Shown one piece after another: positions 56,873-64,000 of a stretch of 64,000 nt of DNA. The notes under the pieces were generated by a model that did no database searches, was not told where the DNA came from, and saw only the letters and a list, made by a program, of their open reading frames with translations. How positions within the stretch are numbered: the first letter of the stretch is position 1; each line of letters starts with the position of its first letter. Both the position numbers and the translations under genes were made by a program. The stretch spans positions 62,001-126,000 of the forward strand of contig NZ_BEWA01000004.1 of the NCBI RefSeq assembly GCF_003112535.1. Direction: 5' to 3'. This DNA is from Streptomyces rishiriensis. GTDB lineage: Bacteria > Actinomycetota > Actinomycetes > Streptomycetales > Streptomycetaceae.

Positions 56873-57182
56873 CTGGACCCCCTGCAGGTTCGCTCACTTG
56901 CCCTCATTCAACTCGAACGTGACGCAGCCCACACTGGTTCCCGCAAGATTGCAGGGGAATCGTTGTACCGCGCCTCCACTCCGGCGGGCCAGGAGTCGCG
57001 GACCGGCCCGTGCGGCCGTCCCGCCACCGCGCACCGCCGGGGCGCCGAGCCCGTCCGCGACGACGGCCGCGGGCGAGAACGAAGATCATTCACCCCTCCA
57101 GCGAACCTCGCCGGTATGCGTGCGTCAACCCGCCCGCGTCGATCGGCCACGGCGGTCGCGGTCGGCACGTAGGAAAAAACAG
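56873..57182. other. Gap without a gene
   Basis: Upstream region of the PAS/GAF gene. No gene, repeat or hairpin of note was found before the promoter at 57183. Confidence 0.5.
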
Positions 57183-57211
57183 TTGATTCGCGAGGGAACG
57201 CTTCTTAGGGT
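57183..57211 (+). promoter_or_regulatory. Housekeeping-type promoter of the leader region
   Basis: TTGATT (57183-57188), a 17-base spacer and TAGGGT (57206-57211) match HrdB-type promoters well. Transcription would start about 57218, just before a 14-base perfect complement of the 16S rRNA 3' end. Confidence 0.7.
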
Positions 57212-57244
57212 TTCCAGTACACGCGAAAGGAGGTGATCCGGTAG

Positions 57245-57283
57245 ATGTGTGATTCCCGGACTCGTGAGGTGGCTGCGGGCTAG
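57245..57283 (+). CDS. 12-residue ORF with a maximal ribosome-binding site
   Basis: ATG at 57245 encodes MCDSRTREVAAG and stops at 57283. AAAGGAGGTGATCC (57226-57239) upstream is the full complement of the 16S rRNA 3' end, so ribosomes should load very strongly here. Function could be a leader peptide or a ribosome landing site. The product has one Cys and several Arg. Confidence 0.45.
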   Translation: MCDSRTREVAAG

Positions 57284-57363
57284 CGGCCCGTCACCACACT
57301 CTGTGCGGTGCCGGACCCGTGCGCGAGACACGCGTGCAGCCGGCCCATACCCAGCAGTCACCC

Positions 57364-57424
57364 GACCCGCGAGTCGCCGGTAAGTCCGGCCGGCCCTCCT
57401 CAGGGAGGACCAGACTCGCGGGTC
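57364..57424 (+). terminator. Large hairpin in the leader (possible attenuator)
   Basis: GACCCGCGAGTC (57364-57375) pairs perfectly with GACTCGCGGGTC (57413-57424); a CCTCC/GGAGG stem sits at the centre. It is 80 bases after the 12-residue ORF and could attenuate transcription into the oxygenase gene. Confidence 0.5.
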
Positions 57425-57573
57425 GTCTGCGTTTCCCGTGCCGGGCCGCCGAGAACCGCCCGCTTCTTCGGTGCGGTGGTGCTTCCGCAGGTTTCGCGGG
57501 GCGTGATCCATGGTTTCGCGGGGGCGTGATCCGCGCCACGTACGGATCTTTCGCCAGGCAGTACTCTGGGCGC

Positions 57574-57648
57574 ATGCTTTCGCTCGTTCGACGCCGCCAC
57601 GTGGACTACGTCCGCGTCACGAGCATGGGCTGTCGACGCTCCGTCTGA
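57574..57648 (+). CDS. Putative cis-acting leader peptide (RRHVD-type, with C-terminal Cys-Arg)
   Basis: 24 residues, starting MLSLVRRRHVDYVRVTSM and ending GCRRSV. The RRHVD core with a late Cys-Arg matches the actinobacterial leader peptides found before sulfur-metabolism genes, which are thought to sense cysteine through ribosome stalling. It lies 127 bases upstream of the 2OG oxygenase gene on the same strand. No strong Shine-Dalgarno is visible. Confidence 0.55.
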   Translation: MLSLVRRRHVDYVRVTSMGCRRSV

Positions 57649-57774
57649 GCCTCCGGCCCCTCGCGGTTCACCGCCGCCCGCGTTCACGCGCTCTTCCTTC
57701 CTCCGCTCACCTGGCACCCGTGCGCCGTCCCACCCGACGCCGGCGGCGGGCCCCCGCACACCCACGGACGCACC

Positions 57775-58812
57775 ATGACGAACGTGACACCCCTCGCGAC
57801 GAACCCGTCCTACCGGCAGCTGCCGATCATCGATCTCGCCGCCGCCGACCGCGGCCCCCAGGCACGGGGGCTGCTCCACGCCCAGCTGCACAGCGCCGCC
57901 CACGACGTGGGGTTCTTCCAGCTGGTCGGGCACGGGGTCGGCGAGCGGGAGACGGAGGCGCTGCTGTCCGCCATGCGCGCCTTCTTCGCGCTGCCCGAGG
58001 ACCGCAGGCTCGCCCTCGACAACGTGAACTCGCCCCACTTCCGGGGGTACACCCGGACCGGCGACGAGCGCACCGGCGGCCGGCGGGACTGGCGCGACCA
58101 GCTCGACATAGGAGCCGAGCGGCCCGCGCGGAGGCCGGGACCGGGCGAGCCCGCCTACTGGTGGCTGCAGGGCCCCAACCAGTGGCCCGCCGAGCTGCCC
58201 GAGCTGCGCGCGGCCGCGCTCGCGTGGATCGAGCGGCTGAGCGCCGTCGCCGAGAAACTGCTGCACGAACTGCTCGCGGCGATCGGGGCCCCGGCCGGCT
58301 TCTACGACCCGGTGTTCGGGGAGCGGGCGCATCCGCATCTGAAGCTGGTGCGGTATCCGGGCAGCGCGGGGGACGGCGCCGGGCAGGGGGTGGGGGCCCA
58401 CAAGGACTACGGGTTCCTGACGCTGCTGCTCCAGGACGAGGTGGGCGGCCTCCAGGTGCAGCGGGAGGACGGCGCGTTCCACGACGTCCCGCCGCTGCCG
58501 GGCGCGTTCGTGGTCAACCTCGGCGAGCTGCTGGAGGTGGCGACCAACGGGTACCTGGTCGCCACCAACCACCGGGTGGTGTCACCGCCGAGCGCCGTCG
58601 AGCGGTTCTCCGTGCCGTTCTTCTACAACCCCCGGCTGGACGCGCGCGTGGAGCCGCTGCCCTTCCCGCATGCCTCGGCCGCGCCCGGCGTGACCGACGA
58701 CCCGGCCAACCCGCTGTTCGCCGAGTACGGCTTCAACGAGCTGAAGGGCAAGCTGCGCGCCCATCCGCTGGTGGCCGAGCGGCATCACGCGGAGCTGCTC
58801 AGCCCCGCGTGA
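57775..58812 (+). CDS. 2-oxoglutarate/Fe(II) dioxygenase, isopenicillin-N-synthase family
   Basis: 345 residues. N-terminal DIOX_N-like domain (LPIIDLAAADRG, VGFFQLVGHGVGERETEALL), then the jelly-roll with iron ligands in VGAHKDYGFLTLLLQ (His-x-Asp, about 213) and a distal His in ATNHRVVSPPSAVERFSVPF (about 267), where the Arg of RFS binds 2-oxoglutarate. Relatives oxidise small molecules or flavonoid-like compounds. It follows a 560-base leader with two tiny ORFs and a hairpin. ATG at 57775; the upstream GGACGCACC offers only a weak ribosome site. Confidence 0.88.
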   Translation: MTNVTPLATNPSYRQLPIIDLAAADRGPQARGLLHAQLHSAAHDVGFFQLVGHGVGERETEALLSAMRAFFALPEDRRLALDNVNSPHFRGYTRTGDERTGGRRDWRDQLDIGAERPARRPGPGEPAYWWLQGPNQWPAELPELRAAALAWIERLSAVAEKLLHELLAAIGAPAGFYDPVFGERAHPHLKLVRYPGSAGDGAGQGVGAHKDYGFLTLLLQDEVGGLQVQREDGAFHDVPPLPGAFVVNLGELLEVATNGYLVATNHRVVSPPSAVERFSVPFFYNPRLDARVEPLPFPHASAAPGVTDDPANPLFAEYGFNELKGKLRAHPLVAERHHAELLSPA

Positions 58813-58825
58813 CGGCCCGTCCGGA

Positions 58826-59926
58826 TCAGTCGGCGATGTCGTCGTAGCCCTCGATGTCGCGCGGGTCGCGGGAGCCGGGGCCGGTGTAGCGGGCCGACGG
58901 GCGGACCAGGCGGCCGGTGCGCTTCTGCTCCAGGATGTGCGCCGACCAGCCGGCCGTGCGGGCACAGGTGAACATCGAGGTGAACATATGGGCGGGCACC
59001 TCGGCGAAGTCCAGGACGATGGCCGCCCAGAACTCGACGTTCGTCGCGAGGACCCGGTCCGGCCGGCGGGCGTGGAGTTCGGCGAGGGCCGCCTTCTCCA
59101 GGGCCTCGGCGACCTCGAAGCGGGGCGCGCCCAGTTCGCGGGCGGTGCGGCGCAGCACGCGCGCGCGGGGGTCTTCGGCGCGGTAGACGCGGTGGCCGAA
59201 GCCCATGAGGCGCTCGCCCTTGTCGAGGGCCTGCCTGACGTAGGCGTCCGCGTCGCCGGTGCGCTCGATCTCCTCGATCATGCCGAGGACCCGGGACGGG
59301 GCGCCGCCGTGCAGGGGGCCCGACATGGCGCCCACGGCGCCGGAGAGGGCGGCGGCGACGTCGGCGCCGGTGGAGGCGATGACCCTTGCGGTGAACGTGG
59401 AGGCGTTCATGCCGTGCTCGGCCGCGGACGTCCAGTAGGCGTCGACCGCCTTGACGTGCTTGGGGTCGGGCTCGCCGCGCCAGCGGATCATGAACCGTTC
59501 GACGACGGAGGTGGCCTTGTCGATCTCCCGCTGGGGGACCATCGGGGTGCCCTGGCCGCGCGCGGACTGGGCGACGTAGGAGAGGGCCATGACGGCGGCG
59601 CGGGCGAGGTCGGCGCGGGCCTGCTCGGCATCGATGTCGAGGAGGGGCTTGAGGCCCCAGACGGGCGCGAGCATGGCGAGCGCGGACTGGACGTCGACGC
59701 GGATGTCGCCGGAGTGGACGGGGATCGGGAACGGCTCGGCGGGCGGCAGGCCGGGGTTGAAGGCGCCGTCGACGAGCAGGCCCCAGACGTTGCCGAAGGA
59801 GACGTGGCCGACCAGGTCCTCGATGTCGACGCCCCGGTACCGCAGGGCGCCGCCTTCCTTGTCGGGTTCGGCGATCTCCGTCTCGAACGCGACGACTCCT
59901 TCGAGTCCGGGTACGAAGTCGGACAT
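58826..59926 (-). CDS. Citrate synthase family protein (second citrate synthase type)
   Basis: 366 residues. GGALRYRGVDIEDLVGHVSFG near the N terminus, GPLHGGAPSRVLGMIEEIER (active-site His, about 220-239), MGFGHRVYRAEDPRARVLRR (second His, about 258-277) and the catalytic Asp region in VLATNVEFWAAIVLDFAEVP. Condenses acetyl-CoA and oxaloacetate to citrate, or propionyl-CoA in related 2-methylcitrate synthases. Compact form without the long N-terminal domain. ATG at 59926 with GAGGAG upstream. It corresponds to the SCO4388-type gene by my recollection. Confidence 0.9.
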   Translation of the reverse strand: MSDFVPGLEGVVAFETEIAEPDKEGGALRYRGVDIEDLVGHVSFGNVWGLLVDGAFNPGLPPAEPFPIPVHSGDIRVDVQSALAMLAPVWGLKPLLDIDAEQARADLARAAVMALSYVAQSARGQGTPMVPQREIDKATSVVERFMIRWRGEPDPKHVKAVDAYWTSAAEHGMNASTFTARVIASTGADVAAALSGAVGAMSGPLHGGAPSRVLGMIEEIERTGDADAYVRQALDKGERLMGFGHRVYRAEDPRARVLRRTARELGAPRFEVAEALEKAALAELHARRPDRVLATNVEFWAAIVLDFAEVPAHMFTSMFTCARTAGWSAHILEQKRTGRLVRPSARYTGPGSRDPRDIEGYDDIAD

Positions 59927-60189
59927 CGGGCGGCTCCTCGTGATGTGTACGACGGGACGGGCGGACGACAGCGGGTGCGGGACGGCGGCCGCCGGCGGTT
60001 CCGCGGTCCTCGGTAGGACTCGCGGTCCTGGGCGGTCATCCCACTGGTGCCCCGTGGGACGGGCGGCCACCCACCATCCAACTGGTTCGGCATCTGCACC
60101 ATATCCCCGAGTGCCACCTTTGGGGAGTGGTCGCGGCACTCAGTGCCACCAGGGTGCTGTCGTCGGCGGGCGATCCGCGAGGGAGGACC

Positions 60190-60888
60190 ATGCGGCAAGA
60201 TGGCCGGGTGACCCAAGGCGACGCCGTCTCCCCCGGCTCCTTCCCCGACCCTGCCGCCATGCGCAAGCAGTACCGGGCCGAGGGGCTGTCCGAGGCCGGT
60301 CTGGCCGCCACGCCCGTGGAACAGTTCGCCCGCTGGTTCAAGGACGCGGCCGTCGAGGCGCATCTCTTCGAGCCGAACGCCGTGGTCGTCGCCACCGCGG
60401 ACGCCGAGGGGCGGCCGAGCTCGCGCACGGTGCTGCTGAAGCACTTCGACGAGCAGGGCTTCGTCTTCTACACCAACTACGACTCCCGCAAGGCCCGCGA
60501 CCTCGCCGAGAACCCGTACGTCTCGCTGCTCTTCCCGTGGCATCCGATGGCCCGGCAGGTCGTCGTGCGGGGTGTGGCCCGGCGTACCGGACGGGACGAG
60601 ACGGCCGCCTACTTCCGCACCCGGCCGCACGGTTCGCAGCTCGGGGCGTGGGCCAGCGCCCAGTCCTCGGTGATCGCCACGCGGGCGGACCTCGAGGCCT
60701 CGTACGCCGAGCTGGCGGCCCGCTATCCCGAGGGCGAGCAGGTGCCGGTGCCGCCGCACTGGGGCGGTTTCCGGGTGGCGCCGCAGTCGGTGGAGTTCTG
60801 GCAGGGCCGTCTGAACCGGCTGCACGACCGGCTGCGGTACGTGGCGGAGCCGGACGGGAGCTGGCGGGTGGAGCGGCTCAGTCCCTGA
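60190..60888 (+). CDS. pdxH: Pyridoxamine 5'-phosphate oxidase
   Basis: 232 residues. [20 protein letters not shown]-like start ([20 protein letters not shown]), then FMN-binding segments [60 protein letters not shown] and the C-terminal dimerisation domain with [26 protein letters not shown]. It makes pyridoxal phosphate from pyridoxine or pyridoxamine phosphate in the vitamin B6 pathway. More canonical than the paralogue at 12755. ATG at 60190 has GGGAGG close upstream (short spacing); GTG at 60208 is an alternative. Confidence 0.93.
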   Translation: MRQDGRVTQGDAVSPGSFPDPAAMRKQYRAEGLSEAGLAATPVEQFARWFKDAAVEAHLFEPNAVVVATADAEGRPSSRTVLLKHFDEQGFVFYTNYDSRKARDLAENPYVSLLFPWHPMARQVVVRGVARRTGRDETAAYFRTRPHGSQLGAWASAQSSVIATRADLEASYAELAARYPEGEQVPVPPHWGGFRVAPQSVEFWQGRLNRLHDRLRYVAEPDGSWRVERLSP

Positions 60889-60907
60889 GCGGCCGTCCGT
60901 TCCGTCC

Positions 60908-61528
60908 TCAGCGCAGTTTCTCGTCCAGGAGGCCGGCCCACTGCGCCACCACGCGTTCGCGGCGGGCTCCGTCGTCGGTGAGGAGGTTGGCCAGGCCGAG
61001 GCCGCGGGCCATGTCGAGCAGGCCCTGGACGCTCTCTCGGACGCCGGGCACGGACTCGTCGGCGCCCAGCAGCTCCACGGCGATCCGGTGGGTCTCGCGG
61101 CCGACGCGGGCTTCCAGCTCCGTCACCCGGGGGCGCAGCTGTTCCTCGTTGGAGGCGGCGACCCACAGGTGCAGGGCGGCGCGGAACAGGGGCCCGGTGT
61201 AGAGGTCCACGAGGGCGGCGACGACGGCCGTCCGGTCGGCCGCCGCGCCGCCGGCCGCGCCCTGCGGGAACAGGGCGCGCAGCGCGCGGGAGCGTTCCTC
61301 GGCGACGTACTCGACGGCCGCGGTGAACAGGTCCTCGCGGGTGGGGAAGTGGTGCTGGGCGGCACCGCGGGAGACGCCCGCGCGTTCGGCGACGACCGTG
61401 ACCGTGGAGCCCGCCCAGCCCTGTTCGGCGAGAGCGGCCACGGCGGCTTCCAGGAGCCGCTGCCGGGTGGCGCGGCTGCGGTCCTGCTTGGGGAGGCGGT
61501 CGCGGTCGGCTGCGCTCACAGCACCCAT
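60908..61528 (-). CDS. TetR-family regulator of the CoA-ligase operon
   Basis: 206 residues. TetR helix-turn-helix at about 20-65 (RQRLLEAAVAALAEQGWAGS, then GVSRGAAQHHFPTREDLFTA) and a helical ligand domain. It is the last gene of the acyl-CoA dehydrogenase - CoA ligase - hydratase operon and its start overlaps the hydratase stop by 13 bases, so it is a candidate local repressor sensing an acyl-CoA. No CTGACGG palindrome lies nearby. Operator unknown. Confidence 0.87.
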   Translation of the reverse strand: MGAVSAADRDRLPKQDRSRATRQRLLEAAVAALAEQGWAGSTVTVVAERAGVSRGAAQHHFPTREDLFTAAVEYVAEERSRALRALFPQGAAGGAAADRTAVVAALVDLYTGPLFRAALHLWVAASNEEQLRPRVTELEARVGRETHRIAVELLGADESVPGVRESVQGLLDMARGLGLANLLTDDGARRERVVAQWAGLLDEKLR

Positions 61529-62265
61529 GCGGGATCCCGTCGTTCGAGGAAGGCCGTCATCCCCTCGCGGGCCTGCCCGGTGGAGAACAGCCGGGCCGAG
61601 AGCGCGGTGAGGTCTGCGGCGTCCCGGTCGAATGTCTCCAGCACCCTAGCCGTGAGCAGCCGTTTCGTCTCCGCCAGCCCCTGGGGCGCCGCTCTGCGCA
61701 GACCGTCGAGGACGGGTGCGAGGACGGCGTCGACGTCGTCGCCGTGGTCGGTGAGCAGGCCGATCCGGGCGGCCTCGGCGGCGTCGAAGCGCTCGCCGGT
61801 GAGGCAGTAGCGGGCGAGGGCGCGCGGGTCGGTGCGCGGGAGGAGCGGCAGCGAGATCACGGCCGGCGCCACCCCGATGCGCACCTCGGTGAAGGCGAAG
61901 GTCGACCCGGTGGCGGCGGCCGTGACGTCGCAGGCGGCCAGCAGTCCGAGGCCGCCGGCGCGGACGTGGCCGGTGACGCGGGCCACGACCGGTCTGGGCA
62001 GCTCGACGATCTGCCGCAGCAGCGCCACGAAGGCGTCGGGGTCGGGCGGGTCGCGCAGGTCGGCGCCCGCGCAGAAGGCGCCGCCGGTGTGGGTGAGGAC
62101 GACGGCGCGCACGTCGGTGTCCTCGGCGCACTCGGCGAGCGATGCGGCGAGCCGCGTGACGAGCGCCGAGGACAGGGCGTTGCGGGTGGCGGGCGAGTCG
62201 AGGCTGAGCGTGTGGACGCCGCGCTCGCGGGAGTGTCCGACCGGGGAGGCCTGCGCCGGTGTCAT
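61516..62265 (-). CDS. Enoyl-CoA hydratase family protein (methylglutaconyl-CoA-hydratase-like)
   Basis: 249 residues, crotonase fold: LSLDSPATRNALSSALVTRL, LTHTGGAFCAGADLRDPPDP (oxyanion hole), RVTGHVRAGGLGLLAACDVT and TEVRIGVAPAVISLPLLPRT. The EVRIGVAPAVISL stretch lacks the second catalytic glutamate and resembles leucine-catabolic LiuC/AUH-type relatives. The start overlaps the ligase stop as ATGA. In the operon dehydrogenase - ligase - hydratase - TetR it would hydrate an enoyl-CoA. Confidence 0.87.
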   Translation of the reverse strand: MTPAQASPVGHSRERGVHTLSLDSPATRNALSSALVTRLAASLAECAEDTDVRAVVLTHTGGAFCAGADLRDPPDPDAFVALLRQIVELPRPVVARVTGHVRAGGLGLLAACDVTAAATGSTFAFTEVRIGVAPAVISLPLLPRTDPRALARYCLTGERFDAAEAARIGLLTDHGDDVDAVLAPVLDGLRRAAPQGLAETKRLLTARVLETFDRDAADLTALSARLFSTGQAREGMTAFLERRDPAWVL

Positions 62266-63830
62266 GGGCGCTCCCGCAGCAGGCGGCGCAGGATCTTGCC
62301 GGACGCGGCGCGCGGCACCGCGTCGACGAAGGTGACGTCGCGGACGCGTTTGTAGGGGGCGACGCGTTCGGCGACGAACATGGCGACCTCTCCTTCGGAC
62401 AGGCCGGGCGCGGTCGGCTGGCGGACCACGTAGGCGTGGGGGACCTCGTTGCCGTCGTCGTTGCAGACGCCGACGACGGCCGCGTCCGCTATGCCGGGGT
62501 GGGTGAGCAGCAGTGCCTCCAGTTCGGCCGGGGCGACCTGGAAGCCCTTGTACTTGATGAGCTCCTTGACGCGCTCGACGACGAACAGCCAGCCGTCGGC
62601 GTCGACCCGTCCGACGTCGCCGGTGTGCAGCCAGCCGTCGGCGTCGATCATGTCGGCGGTGGCGTCGGGGCGGCCGAGGTAGCCCTTCATGACCTGGGGG
62701 CCGCGGATCAGGACCTCGCCCGCCTCGCCGGCGTCGAGGTCGCGGCCGGGGTCGTCGAGGGCGACGATCCGCATCTCGGTGCCGGCGATGAGTCTGCCGA
62801 CGGTGCCGGCGGGGGCCTCGCGCATGGCGTCCAGAGGGACGACGTGCGTGCCCGGGGACAGTTCCGTCATGCCGTAGGCCTGGCCGACGGGCGGCAGGTT
62901 CAGGCGTTTCGCGCAGGCCTCGGCGAGGTCGGCGTCGAGCGGTGCGGCCGCGCTGACGACGTGGCGCAGGGACGACAGGTCGTACCGGGCGACGGACGGG
63001 TGCTTGGCGAGGGCGAGGACGATCGGCGGGGCCACGTACAGGGCGGTGATGCGGTGGTCCTGGACGGCCGCGAGGAACGTCTCCAGGTCGAAGCGGGGCA
63101 GTACGACGACGGTGGCGCCCTGTCGCAGCGGAGCGTTCATCAGGGCGGTCAGGCCGTAGATGTGGGAGAAGGGCAGCACGGCGAGGATGCGGTCGCCGGG
63201 GCCGGCGGAGATCGCCGACCGGAGCTGGTCGAGGTTGGTGGCGATCTGGCGGTGGGTGAGCATGACGCCCTTGGGGACGCCGGTGGTGCCGGAGGAGTAG
63301 GGCAGGACCGCCACGTCCTCGGCCGGGTCGATGCCGACCCGGGGTTCGGGGGCGTCGGAGGCGAGCATGTCGATCAGCGAGCGGTGTCCGGGCGCGCTGT
63401 CGCAGACGAGGATCTCCTCGACGCCGCCCGCGAGTTCGGCGGCGCGGCGGGCGGTGTCCAGCAGCGGGGAGACGGTGACGATCCAGCGGGCGGCGCTGTC
63501 GCCGAGCTGCTTGGCGAACTCCTCGGCGGTGGCGAGCGGGTGCACGGTGGTGACGGTGGCGCCCGCGCGCGTGGCCGCGTAGAAGGCGAGAGGGAACGCG
63601 ACGGTGTTGGGGCTGTGCAGGGCCAGCACGTCGCCCTTGCGGACCCCCGCCTCGGCGAGCGCGGCGGCGATCCTGCGGTGGAAGCGGTCCACCTGGTCGT
63701 AGGTGAGGGCGGTGCCGTCCGTGCCGTCGACGAGTGCGGGAAGCTCGCCGAACTCCGCGGCGCGGCCCAGCACGGCGTCGTGGATGGGCAGGTCGACGGG
63801 CGGGACGTCTGCGTACGGGCTGCGGAACAC
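62262..63830 (-). CDS. 4-coumarate/cinnamate-CoA ligase family protein
   Basis: 522 residues. ANL motifs: LPYSSGTTGVPKGVMLTHRQ (about 172-191), QAYGMTELSPGTHVVP (about 315), WLHTGDVGRVDADGWLFVVE (about 400-419), RVKELIKYKGFQVAPAELEA (hinge) and the catalytic lysine in PRAASGKILRRLL. In S. coelicolor the syntenic SCO4383 is a characterised cinnamate/4-coumarate-CoA ligase of the same length. GTG at 63830 has AGGAGG six bases upstream. Overlaps the hydratase start and lies 28 bases after the acyl-CoA dehydrogenase. Confidence 0.92.
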   Translation of the reverse strand: MFRSPYADVPPVDLPIHDAVLGRAAEFGELPALVDGTDGTALTYDQVDRFHRRIAAALAEAGVRKGDVLALHSPNTVAFPLAFYAATRAGATVTTVHPLATAEEFAKQLGDSAARWIVTVSPLLDTARRAAELAGGVEEILVCDSAPGHRSLIDMLASDAPEPRVGIDPAEDVAVLPYSSGTTGVPKGVMLTHRQIATNLDQLRSAISAGPGDRILAVLPFSHIYGLTALMNAPLRQGATVVVLPRFDLETFLAAVQDHRITALYVAPPIVLALAKHPSVARYDLSSLRHVVSAAAPLDADLAEACAKRLNLPPVGQAYGMTELSPGTHVVPLDAMREAPAGTVGRLIAGTEMRIVALDDPGRDLDAGEAGEVLIRGPQVMKGYLGRPDATADMIDADGWLHTGDVGRVDADGWLFVVERVKELIKYKGFQVAPAELEALLLTHPGIADAAVVGVCNDDGNEVPHAYVVRQPTAPGLSEGEVAMFVAERVAPYKRVRDVTFVDAVPRAASGKILRRLLRERP

Positions 63831-63858
63831 GGTTCCTCCTGGCACGGCGGTGTGCTGC

Positions 63859-64000
63859 CTAGTACGACTTGGGCAGGCCCAGGGTCTGGTGGGAGACGTA
63901 GTTGAGAATCATCTCGCGGCTCACCGGGGCGATGCGAGCCACGCGGGAGGCCGTGATCAGCCGGGCGAGCCCGAACTCGCGGGTGAGGCCGTTGCCGCCG
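63859..64000 (-). CDS. Acyl-CoA dehydrogenase, 3' end only
   Basis: The last 46 codons of a gene running out of the window: REFGLARLITASRVARIAPV, then SREMILNYVSHQTLGLPKSY before TAG. The VSHQTLGLPKSY end is the acyl-CoA dehydrogenase C-terminal tail. It heads the operon containing the CoA ligase. Confidence 0.85.
   Translation of the reverse strand, partial: GGNGLTREFGLARLITASRVARIAPVSREMILNYVSHQTLGLPKSY

Noticed and set aside
57226-57239. Minus strand reads exactly like the 3' end of 16S rRNA
   Set aside because: The flanking sequence does not match 16S rRNA helix 45; the plus-strand reading as a Shine-Dalgarno before a small ORF fits better.
1-64000. tRNA, rRNA, insertion sequence, integrase or attachment site
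   Set aside because: No cloverleaf-like segment, transposase or recombinase motif was recognised by reading; a covariance-model or database search was not possible here.

Overview
The window is GC-rich, high-GC-third-position DNA with GTG/TTG starts, twin-arginine signal peptides, an XRE/DUF397/anti-sigma ATPase set, an AfsK-type kinase and a DmdR1-type iron regulator, all of which point to a Streptomyces chromosome. From memory, the flanks follow the S. coelicolor core order: afsK (SCO4423) at the left, then the EF-hand/STAS/sigma block (about SCO4409-4411), an SCO4402-family gene, dmdR1 (SCO4394), the SIS gene (SCO4393), a citrate synthase (SCO4388), pdxH (SCO4387) and a cinnamate/coumarate-CoA ligase (SCO4383) at the right. 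I could not run that comparison. No tRNA, rRNA, CRISPR array, integrase or insertion sequence was seen. Layout: 0.1-1.8 kb holds DUF397, XRE/DUF5753 and an anti-sigma-type ATPase. 2-4.4 kb is afsK. 4.6-7.4 kb holds a VOC protein, a TetR, an Lrp/AsnC regulator and a divergent LysE exporter. 7.4-38.2 kb is an accessory catabolic region holding five acyl-CoA dehydrogenase/nitroreductase-type genes, a lipid-transfer (thiolase-fold) protein, DUF35 and DoxX proteins, an ADP-forming acyl-CoA synthetase, two oxidoreductases, enoyl-CoA hydratase, flavin reductase, SDR, zinc alcohol dehydrogenase, cyclase-family hydrolase, amidohydrolase and AMP-forming acyl-CoA ligase. It is interrupted by an expansin-like protein, GNATs, a multicopper oxidase, an MFS carrier and a GlxA-type regulator. 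38.2-41.7 kb holds an EF-hand protein, a STAS protein, an ECF-like sigma and a zinc-finger/mycothiol-isomerase-like anti-sigma. 41.8-49.6 kb holds purU, an SCO4402-family protein, a substrate-binding lipoprotein, a repeat-rich membrane protein, an NsdA-like regulator and a primase-polymerase domain protein. 49.6-53.1 kb holds an ABC exporter and an alpha/beta-hydrolase fold protein lacking the nucleophile serine. 53.6-57 kb holds dmdR1, a DasR-site-preceded SIS enzyme and a PAS/GAF protein. 57.2-64 kb holds a leader region with two tiny ORFs before a 2OG oxygenase, citrate synthase, pdxH, and an acyl-CoA dehydrogenase/CoA-ligase/hydratase/TetR operon. The main finding is that the catabolic genes are spread over several divergent operons tied together by one recurring palindrome, CTGACGG-N-CCGTCAG. 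It occurs at seven promoters (eight sites) between 9.1 and 36.7 kb, always beside CoA- or redox-type catabolic genes and not beside the unrelated genes between them. Together these genes could activate a carboxylic acid (AMP- and ADP-forming ligases), desaturate it (paired acyl-CoA dehydrogenases), hydrate and oxidise it (hydratase, SDR, alcohol dehydrogenase) and cleave it (lipid-transfer/DUF35 aldolase-like pair). The substrate is unknown and no regulator gene sits inside the block. Other signals worth attention are an eight-copy array of helically phased 10-bp repeats at 48.69-48.77 kb resembling a BldC-type site, a ten-unit hexapeptide-repeat ORF wedged between two overlapping genes, a TTA codon that is also part of a DnaA-box-like dyad, a 14-base perfect match to the anti-Shine-Dalgarno followed by a 12-residue ORF, and many unrelated short tandem repeats at gene 3' ends.
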